64,000 nucleotides of DNA from Pseudopyrenochaeta lycopersici (Eukaryota > Ascomycota > Dothideomycetes > Pleosporales > Pseudopyrenochaetaceae). Every line of letters starts with the position of its first letter. Within the stretch, counting starts at the first letter, position 1. The DNA is taken from contig NHZP01000046.1 in the NCBI GenBank assembly GCA_003313425.1, forward strand, positions 62,001-126,000, given 5' to 3'. The translations under genes and the position numbers were made by a program. The notes below the pieces were generated by a model. That model saw only the letters and a list, made by a program, of their open reading frames with translations, was not told where the DNA came from and ran no database searches. Positions 43,701-54,877 of this stretch are shown here, one piece after another.

Positions 43701-46700
43701 ATGTGGAGCGAGCCGTTCGAACGATGAGCGCGCAGAGGCTAGAGAGGGCCAGGGAAGAGCTGGAAGCGTTGGGGAAGACGAGCGATGATGCCGTAAACCG
43801 CCTCTTGCGGAGCCTTTCACTTTACGGTCTTTGGCAGCCCATGTCGCGCGAGCTTCGCTTAGGCATGCGGCGCAAGATCAGATCCCTCATCGTCAAAGAA
43901 GGCATCCCGGCGATTTGGTTCACGCTGAATCCGAACGACATCACGAACCCAGTGAAGCTGAGGCTTGCGGCATATCGAACCCGGGATCCCGACGAGGCAG
44001 AGGCGTTCCTGACCAGCTTGGATACAACATACAAGCGCATGCGCTTGGCCATATCAGATCCCCTCAGCTCGGCTTTTTTCTTTCATAGAGAAATCTCGAT
44101 GTTCTTCAGGCATTATGTGAAGGTAGGGCAGAATTCCGTGTTTGGGCGCATTAGCCAGTACTTTGGAGCCGTCGAAACGAATGAGCGTGGTGCGCTCCAC
44201 CTGCACGGTCTCCTTTGGCTCCATGGGAATATGTGCCTTAGTTCCCTCTGGGAAGATGTTGAGGATGGGGTCAGCAGGAAATATCAGGATCGGGTCCTCC
44301 GGTATGTCGATAGTGTCTTCACAGAGGTACGCCCGATACTTTATTCGCCGTCTGTGGAAGAAGTTGTCTAATGCGGGGAGCTAATTCATAGGACCTGGAC
44401 CAAGAGGCGTTTTGTGCAGTCGAAGCCGAGAGGACCGTGACCTCGGACATATCGTCGAGACTTCTGAATGAGGAACAGTTTTCCGCATCATTCGAGGAGG
44501 AGGCGAACTTTTGTGCGGGCGCCACTCAAATACACACCCACAGTCCGACGTGCGTGAAATACTCCATCAACAGACCGGCAAGGACCAGAAATCTGTGCAG
44601 ATTCAAGGCGCCGTGGAGACTAGTGGAGGAGACGGCGTTCAAAGAGGGGGGAGTGCTTAAGATTCGGCGCAACCACAGCATGGTAAATCGATGGAACAAA
44701 GCTATTTCCGTCGGATTACGCCATAATCACGACATCTCCTTCATCGGTACGCAGAGTAGGACGATGGCTATAGTATTCTACGTGACAAACTACGCAACGA
44801 AGCTCGAGGATCCGGTATGGAAACGCGCAGCGGCGGCGGCAGAACTACTTGAAGATTCAGGGAACGTGGGAGCTGAGGAGGGATCGGTGGACAGGACCCG
44901 CTGGTTTCTGGCAAGAGTTGCAAATAGGATTTTCACGGAGCGAGCTCTGTCGCAAGTGGAGGTGGCCGCCCATTTGTTGGGTTTCGGCGTGGAATTCACC
45001 CACAGCAAATCATGGGTCTTTCTGAACGTTTCGTCTCTTTATTGGGAAATTTTCCGAAGGTGGGGCCACTTGAGAAACAGCGCGGGCGAACATAGCGGGA
45101 GCTCGGTGGAGGAAGCGGTGATGCTGGAGCAGTGTGGGCAGAGAGCCACCTTCGTGCAGGCATATCCGCATCGAGGCCCATGCCTGGCAGCACTTCCGTT
45201 GTACGACTACATGTCGGTGGTGATGATTAGGCGGAAGCGTCGTGGAAGCGGTGGTCGAGGGGTCGTGGAATTTAACAAGGCCTGGCCGCTGTCCGAGATG
45301 TGGGTACAGGTGCTGCGGAAGCCGGGTGAGCATGCCGCCGTTTGCCTGAATGGCTACCTAGGGATGGACTTCGGAGAGGAGGATGAGAGGTGCTACAGAA
45401 GGTAAGTAACGGCCTTGCATTTCAGCAATATGCGCCGCTCTAGGCAGAACATCTCTCAAATCGAGTGTTTGACCGGGAGGTCGCAGGTCGGCGGTGCAGC
45501 ATCTCGCCATGTTTGTGCCGTGGGAACATTTTTTGTCCGAGTCGTCGGACGATGCCAACGCTGTCTGGGCGAGGAAGGCGAGGGTCTTGCCTCGTAGACT
45601 GGCAACACTGGTCGGAAATATCCAGCTACTCCGGCGCTCTGCAGAAGACGCAAGGCGTGATGCCAGACAGTGGGCAGCGCAGTCTGGAGAGGAGGACCCA
45701 GCGGTCGAAGTGACAGAACTCACGACTTTCGATGGAGAAGAGCATGGGCATGAGCGCTTAGGGGGTTTGTATAGGCCGGATGACATTGGCAGTGCAACGT
45801 GCGTTATCGACGTTCTCAGAAGCGCCATGGGTACCAACCAGATCACGGCAGGTTCAGACTATGTGAGGTGCTTGGTACAGCAACTGTGTGAGTTTCAACA
45901 AGTCGTCTTGGAGTCGCCTGAAGATTTAGTTGACACCTTGGTCCACGAGCGCGGCGGCAGGACGATTCGCACCTTCGAAGAAGGGCTTGCGGAAATCGAT
46001 GTTCCAGGGCAAGACAAGGTGCGGTCGATCAAGTCACAGCAAGCCAGTACGTCGCGCGAGAGGGAGAGAAGGATCAAGGGCATTCAGGAACAGGCATATT
46101 CCAACGCGGGCACCCATGATGCAGCTACGTATCGTGTGCTGAACGGTTTCGGCGAGGATGATCTCAGCATCATGCGGCCGATTGCAGCGCCAGATATTCG
46201 TGGACCGTCAGCCAGTCTCCGGTTCGGTCTTTCCACCTCATTCTCCGAGTCAGGAGGGCAGGTAGCACGGTCACTAACGCTGAATCGGAGGCAGACTATT
46301 GCACTCCGACTCCTATGTCGCCACCTGGACCGGCTGCATGGAGGCGGCAAGGGCATACGCCAGCTCTGTCAGTTCGTTGGAGGAGAGGGCGGTACTGGAA
46401 AGTCGCGGGTAATCGAAGCGGTGATCGCCTTATTCACGAGCAAAGGAATGTTGCATCGGTTGCTCGTGACGGCCACTTCTGGCACTGCGGCTGCAAGGAT
46501 CAACGGCATCACGATCCACGCGGCGTGCAACTTGTCGGTGGATACCTCCCGCACAGCTTCCAGTAGCGGCCCGGCTCACAGCCAAGGCCCTCCTTCGTCA
46601 ACGAGTCTTCGCGTCGATGGGCAGAGCCGAATGGACTGGCAGGAGAAAGACGTGCTGATCGTAGATGAGATCAGCATGCTAGGAGCGAGGACCTTGTACG

Positions 46701-47923
46701 TTGTGAACGAGCGGCTGTGCGATTTCCGCGGATGCACGCAAGACTTCGGTGGGATCCCAATAATCCTCTTCCTTGGAGACTTCAAACAGTTTCGACCAGT
46801 GCAGGAGCGGAGCATCTTAGTCTCCAGCAGCGAATTCGCTTGGGACGAAGGGAAAACGTTCAGAGTCGAACAGAGACACCAGCACGATAAAGCGCATATG
46901 CTCTGGCGACGGTTTACGACCGTCGTGATGCTGAACGAGCAGGTCCGTGCCGCAGGCGATCCCCAGCTGCAGCGGCTGCTCACGCGAATCCGACAAGGCA
47001 TTGCAGACCAAAGTGATGTCGACATGTTGAATCGTACGTGCTACCAAGAGGGTAAGCGAATCCCATGGGAAACCGGCATCACGGTCGTCACGCCACTTAA
47101 CCGAAACCGATGGAATTTGAATATCGAGGCGGCACTATCGTATCAGGCGCAACACAAGGCACAGCTGAGGATCTTCGTGTCCGAGCATAGATGGAAAGGC
47201 GGGCAGCCGACAGAGGAGGAAGCTATCATGGTTTTGGGCTATGGCGACGACAGCAGCGTGCCGATACCGTCCATATTCATGTTCGTCCCGGGTATGCCAG
47301 TTGTGGTCAACAAAAACACCTATCAAGGCTTGAAACTGGTCAACGGTTCGAATTACACAGCTCTGGACGTCATCGTCGATGACGCGTTCCCAGGCCATCG
47401 CATCTCCGCTCATACCATCCTCCATTTCGGTCCGCCTGCCGGTGTCATTCTCGCAGCCGAATCGACGAGGGCCTTCAACTTCGTCGGCATGCCGCCGGGC
47501 ACCATCCTTCTCACCCCGCTTAGTTCAAAGATCGAGTGCGCAAGGAGACGTCCGTGGCAGCGCCATGATGTCACCCGTAGAGGGCTACCGTGCACGGCCG
47601 CTTTCGCCTGCACGGATTATAAAGTGCAAGGAAGGACTCTGGACCGCGTGGCGCTGGAGTTGCGGGGGACGAGGACAGTGCAGGTGTGCGGGCAAGCGGT
47701 GGCGAGCCAATGCGATCCCTATAGCCTGTACGTACAACTGTCGAGGAGTTCGTCGATGGAAGGCATAATGCTGCTATCGAAGGTACGAGAGAGAGATATC
47801 ATCGGCAACACAGTACCGCAGAACATGATCGCGGCGGAGAAGAGGTTAGAGGATTGCAGCAAAGCGACGATCAAAGAAGCGGAAGCGTGGGACTGGACAT
47901 CCCCGACGTGGCATAGCAATTAG
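40772..47923 (+). CDS. Helitron Rep-helicase (RepHel), full length, intact
   Basis: Helitrons move by rolling-circle replication using a HUH nuclease joined to a PIF1-type helicase. Exons 40772-44326, 44392-45401 and 45487-47923 (introns 65 and 85 nt, GT-AG) give 2333 residues without stops. The first 470 residues are low-complexity with repeats such as QAVE(Q/E)APQE. A Cys-rich domain (CTICYRKFAM, FRCVGCFASG, CAECVRNLE) precedes a DUF6570-like segment. The Helitron N-terminal domain follows with IPAIWFTLNPNDITNP. The HUH motif is LHLHG (His1143, His1145); the two-tyrosine motif is YVTNYATK (Tyr1315, Tyr1319, Lys1322). Helicase: GGEGGTGKS near 1820, VLIVDEISM near 1910, FLGDFKQFRPV, and late motifs DYKVQGRTLDRV and SLYVQLSRSSS. 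ATG 40772 was chosen as the first Met in frame. Normal G+C and no RIP mark suggest a young, possibly active copy. Confidence 0.92.
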
Positions 47924-48377
47924 TGTAATAACATCATTAGCGAATAAGTAGGTTCTCTCCAAAATAAAGCTATCGACAACAGTGTATAGATGCATGATGC
48001 ATCGTATGATGGCGGCACAAGGAGTGGTATAAACGGAAAACTTGCATGCCTCAGGCAGCAAGCAAAATCGCCCAAGAAGATAGAAAACAAGATCAAACGA
48101 ATGCTACTGGATGAATTGGTTACGCTAGACCAAATTCAACTATACCTAACGTAATGACGATAAAGTGTTCATTAATTCTAGCAGTAGGAGGGGTAGCAGA
48201 AGGTGATAAACTCAGAGAAATGCAAGGCACTGATTAACGAAGTGCGGTCTATCTAAGAAGATTACATGATAGGTAAAAGGGTGGAAAAGGAAGTCCAAAG
48301 GTGCGATGTTCCACGTACCTTCGGGAAGTGTGGCGTCGAAGTGGCTGCAGTTTTGAGGGGCGGGAGGCGTCAGAGGC

Positions 48378-48472
48378 CTTTCGTTCCTCAAGGCATTCTC
48401 TTGCCATTCTAAGCTTGACAGGAGACGCAACCCGCGAGGCGCGGTTTGCAAGAAGGGCCTTGAGGAACGAAG
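48378..48472. repeat. 95-bp palindromic unit with internal hairpin, right of the Helitron genes
   Basis: Starts CTTTCGTTCCTCAAGGC (48378-48394) and ends GCCTTGAGGAACGAAG (48457-48472), an inverted pair. Inside is a hairpin GCAACCCGCG-AGG-CGCGGTTTGC (48427-48449) with one mismatch. Compared with 38096-38152 the stem bases differ but pairing and the AGG loop are kept. Candidate Helitron 3' terminal hairpin region. Confidence 0.6.
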
Positions 48473-48490
48473 TCACAGGGGACAATTTGG

Positions 48491-48545
48491 AATCTTTTAC
48501 AATGAATCTTTTACAATGAATCTTTTACAATGAATCTTTTACAAC
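48491..48545. repeat. 14-bp tandem repeat, four units
   Basis: Four consecutive copies of AATCTTTTACAATG, then related ACAACAATGAAT pieces to about 48575. Right beside the palindromic unit. Confidence 0.85.
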
Positions 48546-49572
48546 AATGAATACAACAATGAATGCTTTACAACATAGACATGTCGCCGCCAATATTTTT
48601 CGGGCTTTCCGAGTTGTTTGCGTAGATTAGCGTGGGCATTGGTTGATCTGGGTGAGATAGGCATTTTGTATAGAGATATCTTTTGGTGAGAGTGTTGTGG
48701 GGGAATCAAAAGTGATGCTAATCTATGGTTCTATATAGAGGATAGGGGCGAGCGAGCGGGGTAGCGGCCATTAGAGATATGTTGGGGAACTAATGGAGAG
48801 ATTAGTGATATACTGGACGTGATGGAGTGGTTGAAGAGGTCTAGAGTTGTTGAGGCGTGAATGGAGAGGTCAAGTGTGCGACTTGTGCGTTAGTATGGGG
48901 AAGTTGGATTCGTATATCAGGAATTGAGGGTGTGGCAAAGGGTGAAAGGTCGCTTACAAGCACCGTTATGAGATGGGTTGAAGAAGTAATAAGGGTCATG
49001 TGGTTTCAATGTGGATCTTGTTAAACCTATTGTAGTCAGATTCAAGGACTATTTGGCTTGATCTTTGATGAATTTTGATGATGAACGTGGTTGATTGTGT
49101 CTTCTCTGTTTTCTGCCTTTTATGGAGTGTGTGTCCCAAGTGGTTACACCCGAGCTTTGTACTACAATACAGTATCGCGTACCTGGTATCTAACAACAGC
49201 ACTTGTGTAGTCTGACAATTGTAGGTTGAATTGAATTGGATTGAATAATTAAATTAGCAATGCTTTGAAACTTGTTGGTCATGTTTTACTTAGTTGTCGT
49301 GCTGGTGAAGTACAATACGGGGGTGGCGTTGTGATATCTGTGATAGTGGATTTTCGGCGGTGCCTCGGGGGTAGAAATTCGCCCAATCAATAGTCGAGGA
49401 AGGAACTGCATGTGAGTAAGCAGCAAAACCACGTAATTTAAAAGCAAGTCCCACGTGATTTACGGAAAAAATCCACGTGATTTAATGGAGCCAAGAGCTG
49501 CCGTTTTAGGCGAGTTTTTAGGGCGGGGCAAGAAGCCTTTCGTCTCTTCGTTCCTCAAGGCACAGCTTAGCA

Positions 49573-51897
49573 ATGCCGCTGCTTTCTCTAGCGAATGAGC
49601 TAATCTGTTCCATATCGGAGACCCTAACATCAGAGAGGGATATAAACGCCTTTGCGCAAACCAACCATCGCCTTTACCGTCTGCTAAACGACTATCTCTA
49701 CCGTCACAACATACAAGAGTCTGGAAGCTCCGCGTTATTGTGGGCTGCGCAATGTGGGCAAGAGGCAACAGCTGAAAAGTTGCTAGGAAATAGAAAAAAT
49801 AAACAAGCTATAGGGGGCTACTACTGGGCACCGCTCTGTGTGGCGGCAAAGACGGGGCAAGAAGGGATAGTTAGGCTGCTGCTGGCGATAGGCGCCGACG
49901 CCAATGCGCAGTCTCAATGGGAGGACTCAATTGATGCGGCTTTGGCTGAAGGCCACGGGCAGTTTGTGAAGCTGATGCTCGCGCACCGTGGAAATTACAC
50001 CACCGCACTCCAGGCAGCATTAGCAGAAGGTCAGGAACAGATAGTGGAATTGCTGCTAGAAAAGGACGACGAAATCAGGCTGCCAGATGGAGAGTTTGGC
50101 GACGCGCTCCAAAACGCTTCAGCTAGAGGTCATGAGCAGACCGTGAAACTGTTACTGTACAGTAGTGCTGGAGTCAACGCCCAGCGCGAAGAACTTAGCA
50201 AAGCTCTCTGTGCGGCTTCAGTTGGGCGTCATGCGCGGATTGTAAAGCTGCTGTTAGACAAGGGCGCTGATGCCAACGCTCACGATGGTTGGTACGATAG
50301 CGCGCTCCAGGAGGCTTCAAGGAAGGGCGACGAGCAGATTGTAAAGATGCTATTGGACAATGGTGCCGAGGTCAACAATTGGCATGGAGAAGGCTCTGAC
50401 GCACTCCAGTCGGCTTCAGGTGGAGGCAATGAGAAAGTTGTGAAACTGCTGCTAGATAATGGCGCCGATATTCACGCTCAGCGCGGAGGCAGCAACGCGC
50501 TTGAGGCGGCTTCAATGGCCGGCCACGAACAAATAGTAAAGCTGCTCCTAGATAGAGGTGCCTGTGTAACCACTGTGGGCGAATCTTGGTATGGATCGCA
50601 CAGCACGGCGCTTCAGTTAGCATCAGGCCAGGGCTTCGAAGAGATAGTAAAGCTATTGCTAGATAAGGGCGCCGACGTTAATGCTCCGGGTGGATTCCAG
50701 GGCACCGCACTCCAGAGGGCTGTATGTGGAGGCTCCGATCAGTTGATAGAGCTGTTGCTTGATAGGGGCGCTGATGTTAACGCTGAGGGTGGGGCTGAGA
50801 GTGAGATTGAGGGTGAGGAAGATGGCAACGCACTTTGCAGAGCATCGAAGAGGGGCCGTGAGCAGGTTGTGAAGCTGCTGCTAGATAGGGGCGCTGACAT
50901 TAACGCCCCGGATAGCGTGAATGGCAGCGCACTTTATGCGGCCTTAGATGGGGAGCATGCGCAAGTTGTGAAGCTGCTTCTCGAAAAAGGTATCGACGTT
51001 AACATTCAGGGCGGATATTACGGCAATGCACTTCAGATGGCTTTGATTATTGGCGATAAGCAGACTGCGAAGCTACTGCCAGAAATGGGCGTCGATGTTA
51101 ACGCACAGGGGGGATATTACGGCAATGCACTTCAGACGGCCGCAGCTTTCGGCCACGAGCAGATTGTGAAGCTGCTGCTAGAGAAGGGTGCAAACATTGA
51201 CGCTCAGGGAGGTTATTATGGCAACGCGCTTCAGGCGGCTTCATCAAATCACAAGCGGAGTGCAGAGGTGCTGCTGAACCATGGCGCTGATGTCCACGCC
51301 CAGGGTGGAGTCTACGGCAGCGCGCTGCAGGCGGCTTCAGCTGGAGGACAAGAACACGTTGTCAAGCTACTGCTGGCAAAGGGTGTTGATGTCAATGCTC
51401 AGGGCGGAGAGAGGGAAAATGCTCTAATTGCAGCGTCAATGGGTGACGACGTGCGGATTGTAAAGCTCCTACTTGACAGCGGCGCCGGGCTCGACGCGCA
51501 AGGTACCTTGCAGAGAGCATTGTACGCGGCTTGCACTTATGGGAGGAGAGAAATTGTAGAGCTCCTACTGAAGAGCGGCGCCGATGTCAACGCACAAGGT
51601 GGATCATCCGCCGACGCACTCGAGCTGGCCGCATTGTGCGGCGACGAGCAGATTGTAAAAATGCTGCTCGACAATGGCGCTGATGTCAATGGTTCAGACG
51701 AACGGTCCTATAACGCACTTTACGCAGCTGCAAATGAAGGCTTTGAGCACATTGTGAAGTTGCTGCTCGATAGGGGCGCTAAAGTGGACCCTCGGAGTGA
51801 AGAGTATCGCCGGACAATCTGTAGTACCGTTCATATGGAGATCTTGAAGCTGCTACTCGACAAGAATATACACCTGTCTACACAAGAAGTAGAATAG
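49573..51897 (+). CDS. F-box-like/ankyrin-repeat protein
   Basis: A single exon of 774 residues. The first 45 residues (MPLLSLANELICSISETLT...RDINAFAQTNHRLYRLLND) have the P-x-E-[LI]...L....L...TN-R-[LF] pattern of an F-box, as often seen before fungal ankyrin arrays. From about residue 50 to the end run some twenty ankyrin units of the form GNALQAAS..GHEQIVKLLLEKGADVNAQGG. Several neighbouring units (YYGNALQ, residues about 475-590) are very alike, implying recent duplication. Such proteins act as protein-binding scaffolds or ubiquitin-ligase adaptors; the target is unknown. A 16-bp motif shared with the Helitron flanks ends 11 bases before the ATG. No lesion is seen. Confidence 0.85.
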   Translation: MPLLSLANELICSISETLTSERDINAFAQTNHRLYRLLNDYLYRHNIQESGSSALLWAAQCGQEATAEKLLGNRKNKQAIGGYYWAPLCVAAKTGQEGIVRLLLAIGADANAQSQWEDSIDAALAEGHGQFVKLMLAHRGNYTTALQAALAEGQEQIVELLLEKDDEIRLPDGEFGDALQNASARGHEQTVKLLLYSSAGVNAQREELSKALCAASVGRHARIVKLLLDKGADANAHDGWYDSALQEASRKGDEQIVKMLLDNGAEVNNWHGEGSDALQSASGGGNEKVVKLLLDNGADIHAQRGGSNALEAASMAGHEQIVKLLLDRGACVTTVGESWYGSHSTALQLASGQGFEEIVKLLLDKGADVNAPGGFQGTALQRAVCGGSDQLIELLLDRGADVNAEGGAESEIEGEEDGNALCRASKRGREQVVKLLLDRGADINAPDSVNGSALYAALDGEHAQVVKLLLEKGIDVNIQGGYYGNALQMALIIGDKQTAKLLPEMGVDVNAQGGYYGNALQTAAAFGHEQIVKLLLEKGANIDAQGGYYGNALQAASSNHKRSAEVLLNHGADVHAQGGVYGSALQAASAGGQEHVVKLLLAKGVDVNAQGGERENALIAASMGDDVRIVKLLLDSGAGLDAQGTLQRALYAACTYGRREIVELLLKSGADVNAQGGSSADALELAALCGDEQIVKMLLDNGADVNGSDERSYNALYAAANEGFEHIVKLLLDRGAKVDPRSEEYRRTICSTVHMEILKLLLDKNIHLSTQEVE

Positions 51898-52902
51898 TAT
51901 GTTCAAAACTGGTCTAACGCACCATTGAGGGTAGAGTGGATGGCGCTGTTAGGCGAGGCTCTGGCTATCTTGTAAGAGCTGAAACACATACGTAGACACT
52001 ACATAAGCAAGCGCAATACACGCTTCATTCTTATCTCATAAATCAGACCCTCTGGCAAGCTTTGATTACTGCCTATGCCTAATTTGAGCACGCTAAGGAA
52101 CTCCTAAGAACTCCTGAGAACTCCTGGGCCAATCAGAGGGTAAGTCGCCGCCGGCAGGGCAAAGCTCGCCAGAGCGTCTGAGGAAAAATGGGACGGGCTT
52201 GTGAGCGAGCTCAACTCCGTTGTATGAGGCCGCATACGCCTGTGTTCTACCTAGTACTTTGCAACCACCACAACCTTTAACACTTTTATGATTACGCGCA
52301 ATCGATAGCACGGAATCGAATATGTCAGAATCAACTCACTTATTAATGCATACTACTGTTTACTAAATCAGACACCACTAGAACCATGTCGACTCCAACC
52401 TCAAATAAATGATACTCTGCAAGTCTCCTGACCGAGCAAAGGTCCTCCGGTCAACTTTGCCGTCAAGAAGCGCGAGACTCCCTCATAGGCAAGAGAAGCG
52501 GGTGAAAGAACAAGGCCGGCGTAGAGCCGTGGTTTCGCATCTCCTAGTGGAGCAACGGGGCTTGGATCTCCCAGGACTTCATGCATCTAAGCCAATGCTT
52601 CATGGCGATACGAGAGGCCCTTGTTTGCTATAGGTGCTTGATGAGACAGCTATTACGGGATCCCAACACCTGTGTGTCTTAGGCACTTAAAGCTTTGATA
52701 CAGGAAATGCCCCGGCGGCAAGAGTTGATGGAGGGCTCCTGCCAGGGGTTGGAGCGGGTATAAGAGGCACTTGAGCGTGAGAACCAGCAGGATCAAACCT
52801 GAAAACCATTTCCCCAAATCCCTCCGCCCATCGTTCCCGTAACACAACCCTGCTACTCAATCCTCCTCTATCTACTGTTTGCAACGCCCCAACTCGTTAA
52901 TC
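51898..52902. other. Intergenic, no gene recognised
   Basis: Short GAACTCCTRA direct repeats occur at 52098-52125. Open frames on both strands at 52093-52884 lack domains. The last 40 bases (CAATCCTCC...) lead into the next gene. Confidence 0.45.
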
Positions 52903-53597
52903 ATGGGCACTCGTCACCTTATCTGTGTGTTCTACAACGGTCGCTTCGTCATCTCCCAATACGGTCAGTGGGATGGCTACCCCGAGGGCCAAGGGGTAAA
53001 TCTTATGAAGTTCTTACGCGTGCCGATTAACATCCAGCGCCTTAAGGATGGACTTAGGCACATCTACGAAGCGTCCGAACAAGAGCTAATTACGGCCAAA
53101 AGACGAATCGATGAGCTACGCGGACTAGAGAGCAAAACCTGGACGGAGTTTGCTGCACACCCCATGTCCAAGTTGACAAGCGAGATCATGGATAGGTTCT
53201 GCCCTTCTCTCTCCAGAGACACCGGCGCCGCCATACTTGAAGTAATCAGCCGTGCCAAAGACGAAAGAAAGGTCCCAATTGAGCTTGCACTTTCCTTTGC
53301 GAACAATTGGTTGTATTGCGAATTTGCATATGTCGTCGATCTTGATACAGAGGTACTCGACGTCTTTTATGACACTGAGAAGAAGACACCTGATCATCGA
53401 TTTGGAGATGTGGGAGAGGAAAACGATACGGTCCCGATCTTTACATCCTCCTTTACATTCTCCGAGCTACAAAGTATGGAGAGCGAACAAGAATTTCTCG
53501 ACCGAGTGGCCGAGGACATGGTAAGTGTGTTGGCTTTAGTGCAGTCAAGCACGGTGCTAACGAGACTATTTCGCAGGACGAGCTCGAGAGCGCCTGA
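52903..53597 (+). CDS. Conserved fungal hypothetical protein
   Basis: Starts MGTRHLICVFYNGRFVISQY, followed by GQWDGYPEGQGVNLMKFL, an N-terminal pattern I associate with a widespread ascomycete family of unknown function. An intron at 53521-53576 (GTAAGT...TTCGCAG) joins ...RVAEDM to DELESA and a stop at 53595-53597, giving 212 residues. Without splicing the frame runs to 53655, with a basic tail. The sequence is mixed helical; EWFAHP-like and WLYCEFAYVVDLDTEVLDVF segments suggest a compact globular fold. No signal peptide or membrane segment. ATG 52903 is preferred over the upstream open frame (no ATG before it) because homology begins there. Confidence 0.7.
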
Positions 53598-53669
53598 GGA
53601 AGATCTCCGTGCGAAGAAGCGACAGAAGATGAAGCCAGTGTGGAGTTTGAGTTAAACACTAGCAGTCTG

Positions 53670-53990
53670 GCCCGTTCAGGCTGCGGCTGAGAGGGACGGA
53701 GCAAGTCAAATAATGCGATTGAACTTGCGTCCTCCTCATTGATATTTGGTTTAGAATAATTTGGATTCATCTTCCGAAAGAAGGTAGCATCGATCATGGT
53801 CCAGCTGTCAACAGAAACTCCCACTGGCTTCCCTTTATATATAAAGAAAGCCTGACCCTTGCAGTGATGGTTGTGTGACCCTATGAAGCGAACAAACCAG
53901 TACTTCGAGCCGGACTTCGTTTTCGTTTCCTCGCCAAACTCGTATTTGACGTACTTGTGGGCTGTGTGTGCCGGGACATTTCGTATATAC
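53670..53990 (-). pseudogene. Gene fragment resembling the N-terminal part of fungal AAA-type ATPases
   Basis: The minus strand keeps AHKYVKYEFGEETKTKSGSK, YWFVRFIGSHNHHCKGQAFF, then VDSWTMIDATFFRKMNPNYS in one frame. The last motif resembles the 'V.G.V.ID...F.R.NPNY' stretch before the ATPase domain of a large fungal AAA family. No ATPase domain follows and the 3' end runs into the antisense of the neighbouring gene, so this is at best a fragment. Assignment by motif only. Confidence 0.35.
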
Positions 53991-54554
53991 CGTAGTACTG
54001 TATTTGGTCTGAAAAGGGCCTAGAGAAGGTCATACGTGATTTGGTGGCAGACTCATCGGTCACGCTGTCCGCCAACTCTTCAATGACTTAGCCCGCAACA
54101 GAAGCGTTTGCAAGAAGTCATGACGGACAGCGAGGGTGTATAGCAACTTCGTTTACTCACCAGGAGTAACGAGGGAGACGGAGAATCAAATGGCTAGTTC
54201 TTTACGCCTTAGTCGATGAAATTCGTTTTGCCATTACAACATTCTATGAGAAGCTTCCGGAACTCAAGTGCACTTGCAATCATCGAATTCATCACCATAG
54301 TATCATCACCTAAGTAGGAGTGGTAATAGCTCTTGGGAGGATGGAGGAGGGAAGGAGGAACCATTTTGTCAGCTCAATCCCGTCCATGTGAAGAGGTATT
54401 TGCGCTGGTTGAGCAGCATATCCCAGATTTGTCTCGCTCACTGAGTGCTGGTTAGTCGATTGGCGTCAAGAGCGACCGTTCGCGCACTTTATTCAGAATA
54501 TATTCCAAAAATCAGGTTCTCGCTGTTTGTGGTATTTTCCTATCCATTTCGTCT
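53991..54554. other. No gene recognised
   Basis: Mixed composition. Ends at a (GATT)n run that is the tail of the LINE fragment. Confidence 0.4.
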
Positions 54555-54832
54555 GATTGATTGATTGATTGATTGATTACATCCTACTCGGTTTCAGCCG
54601 CGTTTTCTCCGCAGCTATGCCCGGCTAGCAGACATGGCAGACAGCCGACGCGACGCGGAACATGAAAGTATCCACGCCATCCCATTTCACTCCTGTAAAC
54701 ACCTGCTGTTTTCCTTGCGACCACTATCTACATCCGCCCACTGCCACATCTAGACAATGATCCTTCTACATGAACGCTGGACTTCTAGGCTCGTAGAGGC
54801 GCTTTGCCTCGTGTGTTGCGACCGCTATACTT
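54555..54832 (-). mobile_element. 5'-truncated LINE 3' UTR fragment with AATC tail
   Basis: Reverse-strand match to the 3' UTR of the LINE at 2487-2770, including CGGCTGAAACCGAGTAGGA and TCGGCTGTCTGCC, ending in AATC repeats (plus strand GATTGATT..., from 54555). The stretch AGGCTCGTAGAGGCGCTTTG near 54790-54810 matches the region just after the ORF stop. Only the UTR was copied. Confidence 0.78.
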
Positions 54833-54843
54833 TCAAGGGACGT

Positions 54844-54877
54844 ATGGGATGCATGGGATGCATGGGATGCATGGGAC
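54844..54877. repeat. Short tandem repeat
   Basis: Three and a half copies of the 10-mer ATGGGATGCA directly next to the truncated LINE end. Confidence 0.8.

Larger units (their letters stand above)
47924..49572. other. Helitron 3' flank to ankyrin gene: palindromic and tandem repeats, no gene
   Basis: Contains the palindrome at 48378-48472, a 14-bp tandem array at 48491-48545, and a third copy of the 16-bp motif at 49546-49561. No coding frame is supported. Confidence 0.5.
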
